DNA from: Gammaproteobacteria bacterium
GTDB taxonomy: Bacteria > Pseudomonadota > Gammaproteobacteria > UBA6429 > Thiohalophilaceae
Assembly: GCA_024641475.1 (NCBI GenBank)
Contig: JAHECZ010000003.1
Span: forward strand, 44,770 to 108,769
Direction of reading: 5' to 3'
Length of the DNA: 64,000 bases
Each line of letters starts with the position of its first letter. Position 1 is the first letter of the stretch. The notes beneath the pieces were generated by a model, which saw only the letters and a program-made list of their open reading frames with translations, was not told the origin of the DNA and ran no database searches. Both the position numbers and the translations under genes were made by a program. Positions 1 to 10,257 of the stretch are shown here, in pieces.

Positions 1-198
1 ACATTGTGGGGGCTCTGACTCTACAGACCGTGACAATTCTCCGGTTGAAGCATCCCAGCGGCTAACGATACGGGTTACAACGATGGATTGCTCACAATGT
101 GGCACAGTATAATAGGTATTATACGTCGCAGACGGATTGGCAGCGCATCCTGTCAACATCAGAAGAATCGCGCTAACTGTAAACAATCGCAGTGACAT
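1..198 (-). CDS. Putative lipoprotein, partial (3' end beyond window start)
   Basis: Manual minus-strand translation from ATG at 196-198, open to base 1: MSLRLFTVSAILLMLTGCAANPSATYNTYYTVPHCEQSIVV...; lipobox LTGC. Not in the ORF track because it runs off the edge. Confidence 0.7.
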   Translation of the reverse strand, partial: MSLRLFTVSAILLMLTGCAANPSATYNTYYTVPHCEQSIVVTRIVSRWDASTGELSRSVESEPPQC

Positions 199-273
199 GA
201 CGCGCACCTGCATTCAGAAAGATGCCCTCAGACTAGTTCGCGCGGCTTAACCGCACATGAACTGCGTGGTGAT

Positions 274-2907
274 TTACTGAGCCTCGGCGAGACTCTTGGT
301 GGCACCATAGGCGCGCGCACCGAGCAGCGACATGGTGATGGCAGTCAAATACGGGATCGTCTGGATACACAGCACGACGATCCAGAATAAAAGATCCGGT
401 GAATTCGCATTACTGCGCGACAGCACGGTACTTTGATCCGGCGTCTGACCAACTCCCTGACTGATCACAATGCCATAAATAACCATAATAAAGGCAATTG
501 CCAGCAGGCTTTCCTCATAGACCATTTTAATTGCCGAGGTAAATGACAAACGGGCAGCCAATTTTGGTGTACGGAAGAAAGGATTATCTTTCTTAACCAG
601 CCCGGTAAGAATGGCGCGGGAAATTGTATGCGATAAAGCCAGACCAGCGATACTTGCCATTATCGTTTGCCAGACACTGGTATTGACATGAGTCTGATAT
701 AAATAAAATTGCTTGGCGGTTTTAAATGCGAATAAGGATAACGGCAACAGGGAAAAGATAATCCACGGCGGATCAAATGTGTGCGGAAAGAAAATAATAC
801 CCAATGACCAGAAAAGTGCAGCAATGCTAAAAATCAGATTCAAGCCATCCGCCAGCCAGGGTAACCATCCGGCCACAAAATGATAGCGCTGCCCCCAGGT
901 CAACTTCGTCGGGACACGACCAAGTAACTGTCTGGCATGACCGCGCAGAATCTGCACTGCGCCAAACGCCCAGCGGAAACGTTGTTTTTTGAAATCAATA
1001 AACGTATCCGGCATCAACCCTTTACCGTAACTTTTGGGAATATAAACCGCTTCATAGCCATGTTCAAACACCCGCAGACCCAGCTCGGCGTCTTCGGTAA
1101 TACACCATTGCGCCCAGCCACCAACATCTTGCAAGACATGCCGACGGATCATCGTCATCGTGCCGTGTTGAATGATCGCATTACGCTCATTGCGGGTGAT
1201 CATACCGATTTGGAAAAAGCCCGCGTATTCACTGTAACACATCTTTTTAAACATACTTTCCTGGCCGTCGCTGTAATCCTGCGGCGCCTGCACGATAGCA
1301 ATGTTCGGATTAACAAATTGCGGCGCCAAATCGCGCAACCAGTTTGCTGCGACACAATAGTCACTGTCGATCACCGCAATGACATCGGCAAGTTCAGCGG
1401 TCCTGGTTAACGCGTAATTCAGTGCCCCCGCCTTGAAACCCGGCAGTGGATCTTCGTGATAAAAATGAAACCGTTCACCCAGCGCCGCACAATGCGCCTG
1501 GACTGGCTGCCATACCATGGTGTCTTTGGTATTATTATCGATGACGATCACTTCGAAGCGTGGATAATCGAGTTTGGCCAATGCGTTAAGCGTAGCGATC
1601 ATCATCTGTGGTGGTTCGTTGTAACACGGCACATGAATTGACACGAAGGGCAACTCTGCTTCGGGAACAATTAACGGTTTGAATTCACGCCGGCGAAAAC
1701 TACTCCAGCGTAACTCGGCCCACTCGTGTGCTTCGGCCAACAACACCACGATCACACCGATCATACCGATTACCAGTAACAATCCGACGAGGATACTCAA
1801 CGTAGAAAGATATTGATTGGTGTAATCGTACACCACCCAGACAATGGCGGTCGCGACCAGATAGGCAATGATTGCCAGGAAGCTGCGGCCATGCATACCA
1901 AGATGCTGGCTATCGGCTAATAAAGTACTAAACACCACGACTGCCAGAATTGCCGATAAGCCTGCCAACCATGACCAGTGCGGAATACCAACAATCGGTT
2001 CGGTCAGTGAAAATTTCGGCACGCGGTTGACATCGTAAACGCCCCAATAGGCACCCACCGCACCTTCGGATTGATCTTTCCACGGTTGATCAAATGCTTC
2101 CATGACATAATAGATATAATTCTTTTCTTGTGCGACCTTGAGAAATTCGCGGAGAAAATGCGCCTGATTCGCCTGCGATGCCACTGCCCCGCCATGAGTG
2201 CGGCCATTGCTCGGCCAACCGACTTCACCGATGATAACTGGTGTGTCGGGATAAAGTATTTTGACATCTTCATATTGTTGTATTGAATGCGCCACGGCCA
2301 AATCAATGGGTTGATTCTCCCAATAAGGGAGTAAATGCACCGCGATATAATCAACATGCGAAACCAGTTCCGGATGCGCCGCCCAAATATAGGGTGGTTC
2401 AGCCGTACTCACTGGCACTTTAACCGCTTTGCGTACGCGATCAATGTAGCCAATTAATTTTGCAAGCGGGATTTTCGGATCGGCGCGCAGGATGACTTCG
2501 TTGCCGATAAACACCCGTACCACATTCGAATTACTGTTGGCGACTTCAATAAGTTTATTGATCTCTTGTTCATTACGTACATCATCGGCATCTATCCACG
2601 CCCCCAACGCGACATTGATGCCGTGTCGCTTCGCCAATTTCGGTATCTCTGCCAACGTGCCTTCGGTTGAATAGGTGCGTACCGAGTGGGTTGTCCCAGC
2701 CAGCAATTGCAGATCCGAATCAATCTCCTCAACGGTGGGTAAGATATGTTTAATCGCATCTTCATTAGCCTGGTACGGCGAGAATGAAAATCCCTGGATG
2801 GTATGTGGCCAGGGCGGATGATCCTTCGGCTGATTGACATAGGCCCATAAGCTAAACGTCACGACCGCAACGGCGATGACAATCAGCAGATTGATACGAT
2901 TCAGCAT
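274..2907 (-). CDS. GH17-GT2 fusion membrane glycosyltransferase (NdvB-like beta-glucan synthase/transglycosylase)
   Basis: N-terminal GH17-like motifs (FIGNEV, IIGEVGWPSNG) followed by TM segments and GT2 motifs (VIDSDYC, ITEDAELG, QRFRW). Confidence 0.85.
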   Translation of the reverse strand: MLNRINLLIVIAVAVVTFSLWAYVNQPKDHPPWPHTIQGFSFSPYQANEDAIKHILPTVEEIDSDLQLLAGTTHSVRTYSTEGTLAEIPKLAKRHGINVALGAWIDADDVRNEQEINKLIEVANSNSNVVRVFIGNEVILRADPKIPLAKLIGYIDRVRKAVKVPVSTAEPPYIWAAHPELVSHVDYIAVHLLPYWENQPIDLAVAHSIQQYEDVKILYPDTPVIIGEVGWPSNGRTHGGAVASQANQAHFLREFLKVAQEKNYIYYVMEAFDQPWKDQSEGAVGAYWGVYDVNRVPKFSLTEPIVGIPHWSWLAGLSAILAVVVFSTLLADSQHLGMHGRSFLAIIAYLVATAIVWVVYDYTNQYLSTLSILVGLLLVIGMIGVIVVLLAEAHEWAELRWSSFRRREFKPLIVPEAELPFVSIHVPCYNEPPQMMIATLNALAKLDYPRFEVIVIDNNTKDTMVWQPVQAHCAALGERFHFYHEDPLPGFKAGALNYALTRTAELADVIAVIDSDYCVAANWLRDLAPQFVNPNIAIVQAPQDYSDGQESMFKKMCYSEYAGFFQIGMITRNERNAIIQHGTMTMIRRHVLQDVGGWAQWCITEDAELGLRVFEHGYEAVYIPKSYGKGLMPDTFIDFKKQRFRWAFGAVQILRGHARQLLGRVPTKLTWGQRYHFVAGWLPWLADGLNLIFSIAALFWSLGIIFFPHTFDPPWIIFSLLPLSLFAFKTAKQFYLYQTHVNTSVWQTIMASIAGLALSHTISRAILTGLVKKDNPFFRTPKLAARLSFTSAIKMVYEESLLAIAFIMVIYGIVISQGVGQTPDQSTVLSRSNANSPDLLFWIVVLCIQTIPYLTAITMSLLGARAYGATKSLAEAQ

Positions 2908-3050
2908 AAGTACATGGGGGCCTTGGCCCTATATATAAGGTGAACGATTCGTTACGAATACCCTTCGTGGGCGCGCATTGTAACGGATAGCGGCAATGCC
3001 CATATAGTCTTTGAGTGCTAAGCGGGTCACTTTCCCACTACAATTACCCA

Positions 3051-6000
3051 ATGACAGAAGCAAACGCCTTGCAGGGCTTCCACCCGGTGATCGCGCGCTG
3101 GTTCAGCCAGCACGTCGGGATCCCATCAGCGGTGCAATGCGCGGCCTGGCCACGGATTGCGGCAGGTGAACCGACCTTGATTGCCGCGCCGACCGGTTCG
3201 GGTAAAACCCTCGCCGCGTTTCTGTCCGCAATCAATGAGTTACTGCAACAGGGCCTGCACGGCGAGCTGCCGCAAACCACCCAGGTATTATATATTTCAC
3301 CGTTAAAGGCCTTGTCGAACGACATTCAGAAAAATCTGCAATTGCCGTTAAACGGCATCCGCGATCGATTACTCGAATCCGGCCTGGCCGATGTGCCGAT
3401 TCAAGCCGCGGTACGCACCGGTGACACCACCGCCAGCGAACGGCAACGCATGATCCGCCAGCCGCCGCACATATTAGTGACCACACCTGAATCGTTATAC
3501 GTGTTGCTCACCTCGGCATCGGGTCGCGACATGTTACAGACGGTGCGCAGCGTGATCATCGATGAAATTCATGCGCTGGCCGGTAACAAACGCGGTGCAC
3601 ATCTGATGTTATCGCTGGAACGGCTCAGCCGTTTATGTGTGGCACAACAACACCGCGAACCGACACGCATCGGCATCTCCGCCACGCAAAAACCCATTGA
3701 GACCATGGCCCACTATTTAATGGGGGCGCGCAGTACGCCATGCAGCATCGTCGATGTCGGTCATCGTCGCGAACGGGACCTCGCATTGGAATTAACCTCA
3801 TCACCGTTAAGCGCAGTGATGGCCAACGAAGTCTGGGAAGAAATCTATACGCGCTTAACCGATTTGATCGCACAGCATCGCACCACGTTGATCTTCGTCA
3901 ATACCCGTCGTCTTGCCGAACGCGTCGCGCATCACCTGGCGGAACGTATCGGTGAAGACGCCGTCACCGCGCATCACGGCTCGCTATCGCGCAAGCACCG
4001 CTTGAATGCCGAGCAGCGTTTGAAAGATGGACAGTTACGCGCACTGGTCGCGACTGCGTCACTGGAACTGGGTATCGACATCGGTGAAGTGGATCTGGTG
4101 TGCCAACTGGGTTCGCCGCGCGGCATCGCCACGTTATTGCAACGCGTCGGTCGCTCCGGTCACCGCCTCAATGCCACGCCGAAAGGCCGTTTGTTGCCAT
4201 TATCGCGCGAGGAACTGCTCGAATGTGTGGCGTTGCTCGATGCGATTCAGCGCGACGAACTCGACACGCTGATCATTCCGGCACAACCGCTGGATGTGCT
4301 GGCACAACAACTGGTTGCCGAAGTCGCCGCGGCGGAATGGAACGCGACACAGTTATATGATTGTTATCGTCAGGCATGGCCGTACCGGGATTTATCCCGT
4401 AACGACTTTGATGCGGTGGTGCAAATGCTCGCCGAGGGTTACAGCACACGCCGTGGCCGCCGCGGCGCCTATCTGTTTCACGATCGCGTCCACGATCAAC
4501 TCCGCGCACGGCGTGGTGCACGTCTGACCGCACTGACCAATGGCGGCGCCATTCCGGATCAATTTGATTACGATGTGATCCTGCAACCCGAAGGCAGCTT
4601 TATCGGTTCGCTGAATGAAGATTTTGCTTTTGAAAGTCTGCCCGGTGATATCTTTCAACTTGGCAATACCTCGTATCGAATTCAGAAAATCGAACAAGGG
4701 CGCGTGTATGTCGAAGACGCGCACGGCCAGCCACCGAATATTCCCTTCTGGTTTGGTGAGGCCCCGGGCCGCACTGTCGAATTATCCGCGGCGGTGTCAC
4801 AATTGTTGGCGCGCATGAATCAACAGTTACCGTTGGGCCGCGATGCGGCGCAACAACATTTAATCGCGGAACTCGATATCAGTCCTTCCGCCGCAGCGCA
4901 ACTCGGTGAATACCTGGAAAGCAGCCGCCTTGCGCTCGGTGTATTGCCAACCCATGACGATATTGTGCTGGAACGGTTTTTTGATGACACCGGCGATATG
5001 CATTTGATCATCCACTCGACCTATGGCACGCGCGTCAATCGTGCCTGGGGACTGGCGTTGCGCAAACGCTTCTGCCGCAAATTTAATTTTGAATTACAGG
5101 CCGCGGCGACCGACAACCATATTATTTTATCGCTCGGCCCGACCCACAGTTTCCCGTTGGACGAGGTCGTCAATTATTTGCATCCCAACAGTTTACGCGA
5201 AGTCTTGATCCAGGCGTTGCTGGCCGCGCCGATGTTCAACACCCGCTGGCGCTGGAACTGCAATGTCAGTCTGGCGGTATTGCGCCAGCGCAACGGCAAA
5301 CGCGTACCGGCGCAATTCCAGCGCAGCGACGCCGAGGATCTGGTCGCACTGGTATTCCCGGATCAACTCGCCTGCCTGGAAAACATTGCCGGGGATCGGC
5401 AAGTACCGGAACATCCGTTGGTACAACAAACCCTGCGCGATTGTTTACACGATACGATGGATATCGACGGTTTAGAAGCCTTGTATCGACGTCTGCACAG
5501 TGGTGAGGTGCGGGTGCATTGCTGTGACTTAACCGCACCCTCACCCTTCGCCAGCGAGATCATCAACGCGCGTCCCTATGCGTTCCTCGATGATGGCGCC
5601 GCCGAGGAACGCCGCACCCTCAACATTCGTCAGCCGCAGTTGGACATGGAAACCTCCAGCCAATTGCGCCATCTGGATCCGGCGATCATTGCGCAAGAAT
5701 TACAGGATCGTTGGCCACAGGCCAGCAGCATGGATGAATTGCACGACGTGTTGGTGACATTGGGATTTCTCACCGAAAATGAACTTCAGAAAAATTACGG
5801 CTGGGGAGTACTGTTTGACTCTTTGCAACAGCAACAACGCGCCACTGCGGTGACATTAAATAATGACAATGTGATCCATGTTGCGGTTGAGCGTTTGGCG
5901 GAAGCCACTGCGGTGACACAACAAGCTCCACCCGATGAAGCTGCATTACAGGCGCTGTTACGCAGCCGCCTGGAAACCATCGGCCCGATCACGGCACAAC

Positions 6001-7316
6001 AACTCGCCGAATCGCTCGCCCTGACGGAAACCAACGTGCAAATGGCGTTACTTGCTCTCGAACAACAAGGTTTTGTATTTCGCGGTCAATTTATCGATAC
6101 GACCGCTGCGACCCAATGGTGCGAACGCCATTTATTGGCGCGCTTGCATCGCCAACACTTGCAGCACAAACGCCAACGGGTCACCACCGTCAGTCCGCAA
6201 CACTTCATGCGGTTTTTATTCGACTGGCAACATCTAACGCAACCGCGTCAGGGTGTCGAAGCCCTGCAAGCCACCCTGGAACAACTCGAAGGTTTTGCCC
6301 TGCCGGCCAAAGTGTGGGAAGAAGATATCTTGCCCACACGCGTGCAACCCTATCTGCCATTTGAACTGGATCAACTTTGCAACAGCGGCCGCTTGCACTG
6401 GCAACGGATTCCCGCCGGGAATGGCACGACCCGCAAGCGCAGCATCCTGCGCACCACGCCGATTGCCTTTTTCCAACGCCGTCACATCGCCCCGTGGCAA
6501 CATTTATTTGCGGCCAACACAGCTGAACTGGGTGGTGCCGCACAAAGCGTCTTGTCACTGTTACAACAACACGGCGCCTTATTTTTTGATGAACTATTGC
6601 AAGACAGTGGTTTGCTGCGCACCCAACTCGAAGATGCACTGGCCGAACTGGTCGCCAATGCGCGCATCACTGCCGACAACCTGATTGGACTGCGCGCATT
6701 GATGACACGCAATCATCCGCGCTGGCGTCGACTCGCCAGCACACAGCGACCGCGGCTGGGCATCGGTTTAATGGAAGACGCCGGGCGCTGGTCGCCACTG
6801 CATACACGCGCCACATCGGATACCAACAGTACCGCCCATGTCGCACGGGTATTACTGAAACGTTATGGCGTGGTGTTTCGCAAACTTCTTGAGCGTGAAA
6901 CATTGTTACCGTCGTGGCGCGAATTGTTATATGAATTACGACGCATGGAAGCCCGCGAAGAGATCCTGGGTGGACGCTTTGTCAGTGGCTTCAGTGGTGA
7001 ACAATTCGCGCTACCCGCAGCGACGCTTGCGTTACGTGCACTACGTAATCGCAGCGACGATCATGTCATCCACCATCTCAACGCCACCGACCCGTTGAAT
7101 CTCAGTGGCATCATCACCCCGGGCGAACGCATCAGCGCCAGGGCCGGTACGCATATCCTGTATCGCAATGGCTTGCCCATCGCAAGCAGCGAACATGGCG
7201 AACTGACGCCGTTAGCACCACTGAGCGAACAGGAACTCTGGGAAGCGCGCAATCAACTTATACGCCAGCATAAACGTGCAAATTATCATCCAATCGATCC
7301 TGGCCAACCGATGTAA
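3051..7316 (+). CDS. lhr: ATP-dependent helicase Lhr (large helicase-related)
   Basis: Walker A APTGSGKT, DEIH box, SF2 helicase motifs (QRVGRSGHR), ~1420 aa; start probably the internal ATG at 3051 (MTEANALQGFHP). Confidence 0.93.
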   Translation: MTEANALQGFHPVIARWFSQHVGIPSAVQCAAWPRIAAGEPTLIAAPTGSGKTLAAFLSAINELLQQGLHGELPQTTQVLYISPLKALSNDIQKNLQLPLNGIRDRLLESGLADVPIQAAVRTGDTTASERQRMIRQPPHILVTTPESLYVLLTSASGRDMLQTVRSVIIDEIHALAGNKRGAHLMLSLERLSRLCVAQQHREPTRIGISATQKPIETMAHYLMGARSTPCSIVDVGHRRERDLALELTSSPLSAVMANEVWEEIYTRLTDLIAQHRTTLIFVNTRRLAERVAHHLAERIGEDAVTAHHGSLSRKHRLNAEQRLKDGQLRALVATASLELGIDIGEVDLVCQLGSPRGIATLLQRVGRSGHRLNATPKGRLLPLSREELLECVALLDAIQRDELDTLIIPAQPLDVLAQQLVAEVAAAEWNATQLYDCYRQAWPYRDLSRNDFDAVVQMLAEGYSTRRGRRGAYLFHDRVHDQLRARRGARLTALTNGGAIPDQFDYDVILQPEGSFIGSLNEDFAFESLPGDIFQLGNTSYRIQKIEQGRVYVEDAHGQPPNIPFWFGEAPGRTVELSAAVSQLLARMNQQLPLGRDAAQQHLIAELDISPSAAAQLGEYLESSRLALGVLPTHDDIVLERFFDDTGDMHLIIHSTYGTRVNRAWGLALRKRFCRKFNFELQAAATDNHIILSLGPTHSFPLDEVVNYLHPNSLREVLIQALLAAPMFNTRWRWNCNVSLAVLRQRNGKRVPAQFQRSDAEDLVALVFPDQLACLENIAGDRQVPEHPLVQQTLRDCLHDTMDIDGLEALYRRLHSGEVRVHCCDLTAPSPFASEIINARPYAFLDDGAAEERRTLNIRQPQLDMETSSQLRHLDPAIIAQELQDRWPQASSMDELHDVLVTLGFLTENELQKNYGWGVLFDSLQQQQRATAVTLNNDNVIHVAVERLAEATAVTQQAPPDEAALQALLRSRLETIGPITAQQLAESLALTETNVQMALLALEQQGFVFRGQFIDTTAATQWCERHLLARLHRQHLQHKRQRVTTVSPQHFMRFLFDWQHLTQPRQGVEALQATLEQLEGFALPAKVWEEDILPTRVQPYLPFELDQLCNSGRLHWQRIPAGNGTTRKRSILRTTPIAFFQRRHIAPWQHLFAANTAELGGAAQSVLSLLQQHGALFFDELLQDSGLLRTQLEDALAELVANARITADNLIGLRALMTRNHPRWRRLASTQRPRLGIGLMEDAGRWSPLHTRATSDTNSTAHVARVLLKRYGVVFRKLLERETLLPSWRELLYELRRMEAREEILGGRFVSGFSGEQFALPAATLALRALRNRSDDHVIHHLNATDPLNLSGIITPGERISARAGTHILYRNGLPIASSEHGELTPLAPLSEQELWEARNQLIRQHKRANYHPIDPGQPM

Positions 7317-7336
7317 CCATGTTATAACCGGGTTGG

Positions 7337-7404
7337 TTCAGTTTTCATTCAGGCAAATGCACACGTGGTTAATTCACACATAAACTGGTTCAGTTCGGAT
7401 TCAG
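7337..7404. promoter_or_regulatory. Candidate response-regulator binding region: two TTCAG-N6-TTCAG direct repeats
   Basis: TTCAG at 7337, 7348, 7389 and 7400: two pairs each phased by 11 bp, pair-to-pair distance 52 bp, upstream of the gene starting at 7457. Confidence 0.55.
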
Positions 7405-7456
7405 TGCGAGCGGCTGACAATGGCACCGTCACAAATCAACACCCTGGAGGTGCCAC

Positions 7457-7843
7457 ATGAACAAGACTTTTATCGCTTTATTGGGAATTGCTGGTCTGAG
7501 TATGCTGACTCCCGCCATGGCGCTGGCTGATGGACTGAGCATCAGTTTCAGCACCGGTTATCCGCTCTATGCCGCACCGGTGACAAATTATCACTATGTC
7601 GAAACCCGGCCAGCACCGCAGGTCATCGTAATACGCGATAATGATCGCCATGGCTCACATGAACGTGGACATCATTTTGGCCACGACCGTGATCGCCATG
7701 TTGGTCATCGCGCCTGGCATCAAGACCGTGAGGAATATCACCATAATGATTATCGCCGTGCAGGCTATGCGTATTCCGGTTACGGCTATCAACCCGCACC
7801 GGTCATCAAGCGAATCGATACCGATACGCGCTTGCATCGCTAA
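7457..7843 (+). CDS. His-rich secreted protein of unknown function
   Basis: Signal peptide (MNKTFIALLGIAGLSMLTPAMALA), RBS-like ggagg at the start, His/Arg/Asp-rich middle. Confidence 0.8.
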   Translation: MNKTFIALLGIAGLSMLTPAMALADGLSISFSTGYPLYAAPVTNYHYVETRPAPQVIVIRDNDRHGSHERGHHFGHDRDRHVGHRAWHQDREEYHHNDYRRAGYAYSGYGYQPAPVIKRIDTDTRLHR

Positions 7844-7870
7844 TTGAATCCCCACAATAAAGCGTAAAAA

Positions 7871-7893
7871 GACGGGCGCCCACGGCGCCCGTC
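7871..7893 (+). terminator. GC-rich stem-loop, possible terminator or attenuator
   Basis: gacgggcgcc-cac-ggcgcccgtc perfect 10-bp stem; no strong T tract follows. Confidence 0.5.
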
Positions 7894-7954
7894 AATTTAC
7901 CTGGTCAAGGCGAACGTGTATGCTACGGACAGTGATTCATCTACAAGTATATCT

Positions 7955-8215
7955 ATGAAACAGTTACCTATCGTGCTTGTCTTGCTTGCCTGTCTGTCCA
8001 TTTCGACGTCAGTCAGCGCTGCCACCGCCTACACCATAGAAAAGCAAACCGCCGCCAACCTTGCCATGCAACGCTTTGCCGGTAAGCTGGTCTCCGTCGA
8101 TCCGGAGCAACGCAAGGATATTCCCGTATACCGCGTGAAAATCCTCGATACCCATGGCGGTCTGCATACTGTCATTATTCACGGCCAGACCGGCGACATT
8201 ATTTCAGCACACTAG
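7955..8215 (+). CDS. PepSY domain-containing secreted protein
   Basis: Signal peptide MKQLPIVLVLLACLSISTSVSA, then a PepSY-like sequence (YRVKILDTHGGLHTVIIHGQTGDII). Confidence 0.8.
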   Translation: MKQLPIVLVLLACLSISTSVSAATAYTIEKQTAANLAMQRFAGKLVSVDPEQRKDIPVYRVKILDTHGGLHTVIIHGQTGDIISAH

Positions 8216-8222
8216 GGTCAGT

Positions 8223-8906
8223 ATGCGTATTCTCATCATCGAAGACGAAACCGAAATCCGCGCGCAAATCCGTCGCCAGTTGGAAGCACAGAAATACATG
8301 GTGGATGAAACCGGCGAAGGTCAGGAAGGTCTGTTCTTTGCCAGTGAATATCCAATTGATGTTGCAATTGTCGATTTGGGTTTGCCCGGCATGTCGGGTA
8401 TCGAAGTGATCAAGAAACTGCGTGCCGACAGCCGCAGTTTTCCGATTTTGATACTCACTGCGCGTGATCGCTGGCAGGATAAGGTAGCCGGTCTGGAAGC
8501 CGGTGCCGATGACTATCTCGTCAAACCCTTTCAAATGGAAGAATTGCTGGCACGTATCAAGGCACTGTTACGCCGTGCCAGTGGCCCGAGCCGACAAACC
8601 ATTTCGCATGGCCCGATTGAATTGGATGTGGACGGTCAGCTGGTGCGCCTGAATGGTCAGGCACTGGAATTCACCACCTTTGAATATCGTTTGCTTGAAT
8701 ACCTCATGCGCCATGCGAATCAGGTGGTTTCAAAACATACTCTCAATGATTATTTATATCCACACGACGAAGATCGTGATAGTAATGTGATCGAAGTGAT
8801 CCTGGGTCGCATCCGTCGTAAACTCGATCCGGAAGGCACGCTCAAACCAATCGAGACCTTGCGTGGTCGCGGTTATCGTTTCAATCTCCCCGCTCAGCAA
8901 GCATGA
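8223..8906 (+). CDS. OmpR/PhoB-family response regulator (PhoP-like)
   Basis: Receiver domain (MRILIIEDETEIRAQ, DLGLPGMSG, VKPF) and winged helix (RGRGYRF); start at 8223 rather than 8154. Confidence 0.92.
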   Translation: MRILIIEDETEIRAQIRRQLEAQKYMVDETGEGQEGLFFASEYPIDVAIVDLGLPGMSGIEVIKKLRADSRSFPILILTARDRWQDKVAGLEAGADDYLVKPFQMEELLARIKALLRRASGPSRQTISHGPIELDVDGQLVRLNGQALEFTTFEYRLLEYLMRHANQVVSKHTLNDYLYPHDEDRDSNVIEVILGRIRRKLDPEGTLKPIETLRGRGYRFNLPAQQA

Positions 8907-10243
8907 TTTCACTGCGTGCGCGTTTAATTCTCGCCGCCAGTGTTGTGTTGTCCATATTTATCATTGTTGCCGGCCTGGCGCTGGAAAATGCCTTCTATAA
9001 AAGTGCTGAACAGAACCTGCGTGAAAATTTACGTACCCAGCTGAATTTATTAATGGCCAGTGCCGAACTTGATGCACAGGGTGATATCGACATGCCAGCG
9101 CGGTTACTGGATACCAAATTTGGCCTGCCAAGTTCCGGCATGTACGGAATTATTCTTGACGCGAAGCATAAAGCTGTGTGGAAATCTCTTTCAACAGTTG
9201 GCATCAAAACTCCGGAGGCGCAATTTCTTGCTGCCGGTGAAACAGACATCCAACAACGCAGTTTTTCCGGCGAAGATTATCTTACCTTGAGTTATGGCGT
9301 CGACTGGTACACCGAAACCGGCAAACGTCCGTTGACGTTTAACATCATCACCGAGTTGCGCCCCTTCCATGCACAGATACGTGCCTACCGGCGTACGCTT
9401 GGCAGTTGGTTAATCGGGTTGGCGCTGGCATTGCTAATCACACAGTTGCTAATCCTGATGTGGGTATTACACCCGTTACGTACGGTACGGCATGAATTAC
9501 GTGCCATTGATCGCGGCAATCAATCCCGTATCACCGGCCGATACCCCAGTGAGTTGCGGCTATTGACAGAAAATATCAATGAACTAATCGAGCATGAGCA
9601 CGCTCAACAAAGTCGCTATCGCAATGCGTTGGCCGATCTGGCACATAGTTTAAAAACGCCGTTAGCCGTTTTACGCGGCGCAATAGCCGAATTACCCGCC
9701 TCCATGGGCAACAAAGTGACACTGGATGAACAAATTCAGCGCATGGATCACATTGTCGCGCATCAATTACAGCGTGCGGCCACAGCGGGTCAGGCCAACG
9801 TACGGCAGAATCTGGATATGGCGCCACTGGTGCAACAAATTCTCAACGCTCTGACCAAGGTCTATCGCGACAAGGATATTCAATATATCAATCAACTGCC
9901 TTCCCCCTGCACGGCGCGTATCGACGCTGGTGATGCCATGGAAGTGCTTGGCAATCTGTTGGACAATGCCAGCAAGTGGTGTCGCCAACAGGTCAGGGTC
10001 AGCGCGGAATTACACGCGAAAGAACTCATTGTATTTATTGAAGACGATGGTCCGGGAATTCCGGATGATAAAATCACGCATATTCTGCAGCGTGGTGGAC
10101 GCATTGATGAAGCCGTGCCCGGACAAGGCATTGGTTTGAGTGTCGCTCACGATATCATTGAACGCTATGCGGGCAGGTTACATGTCGAGACCAGCTCACT
10201 GGGCGGTGCCAGGTTCTATTTTTCGATACCTGCGTCAGGATAA
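8903..10243 (+). CDS. Sensor histidine kinase (PhoQ-like)
   Basis: Two TM segments, HAMP-like linker, H box DLAHSLKTPLAVLRG, GQGIGLSVA; 4-nt overlap with the upstream regulator. Confidence 0.9.
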   Translation: MISLRARLILAASVVLSIFIIVAGLALENAFYKSAEQNLRENLRTQLNLLMASAELDAQGDIDMPARLLDTKFGLPSSGMYGIILDAKHKAVWKSLSTVGIKTPEAQFLAAGETDIQQRSFSGEDYLTLSYGVDWYTETGKRPLTFNIITELRPFHAQIRAYRRTLGSWLIGLALALLITQLLILMWVLHPLRTVRHELRAIDRGNQSRITGRYPSELRLLTENINELIEHEHAQQSRYRNALADLAHSLKTPLAVLRGAIAELPASMGNKVTLDEQIQRMDHIVAHQLQRAATAGQANVRQNLDMAPLVQQILNALTKVYRDKDIQYINQLPSPCTARIDAGDAMEVLGNLLDNASKWCRQQVRVSAELHAKELIVFIEDDGPGIPDDKITHILQRGGRIDEAVPGQGIGLSVAHDIIERYAGRLHVETSSLGGARFYFSIPASG

Positions 10244-10257
10244 TTACCTAACAATTT

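Noticed and set aside
3044-7252. Many 60-144 aa ORFs in both strands inside lhr
   Set aside because: Alternative-frame ORFs in a GC-rich coding region; no recognisable domains and all nested in a well-supported gene.
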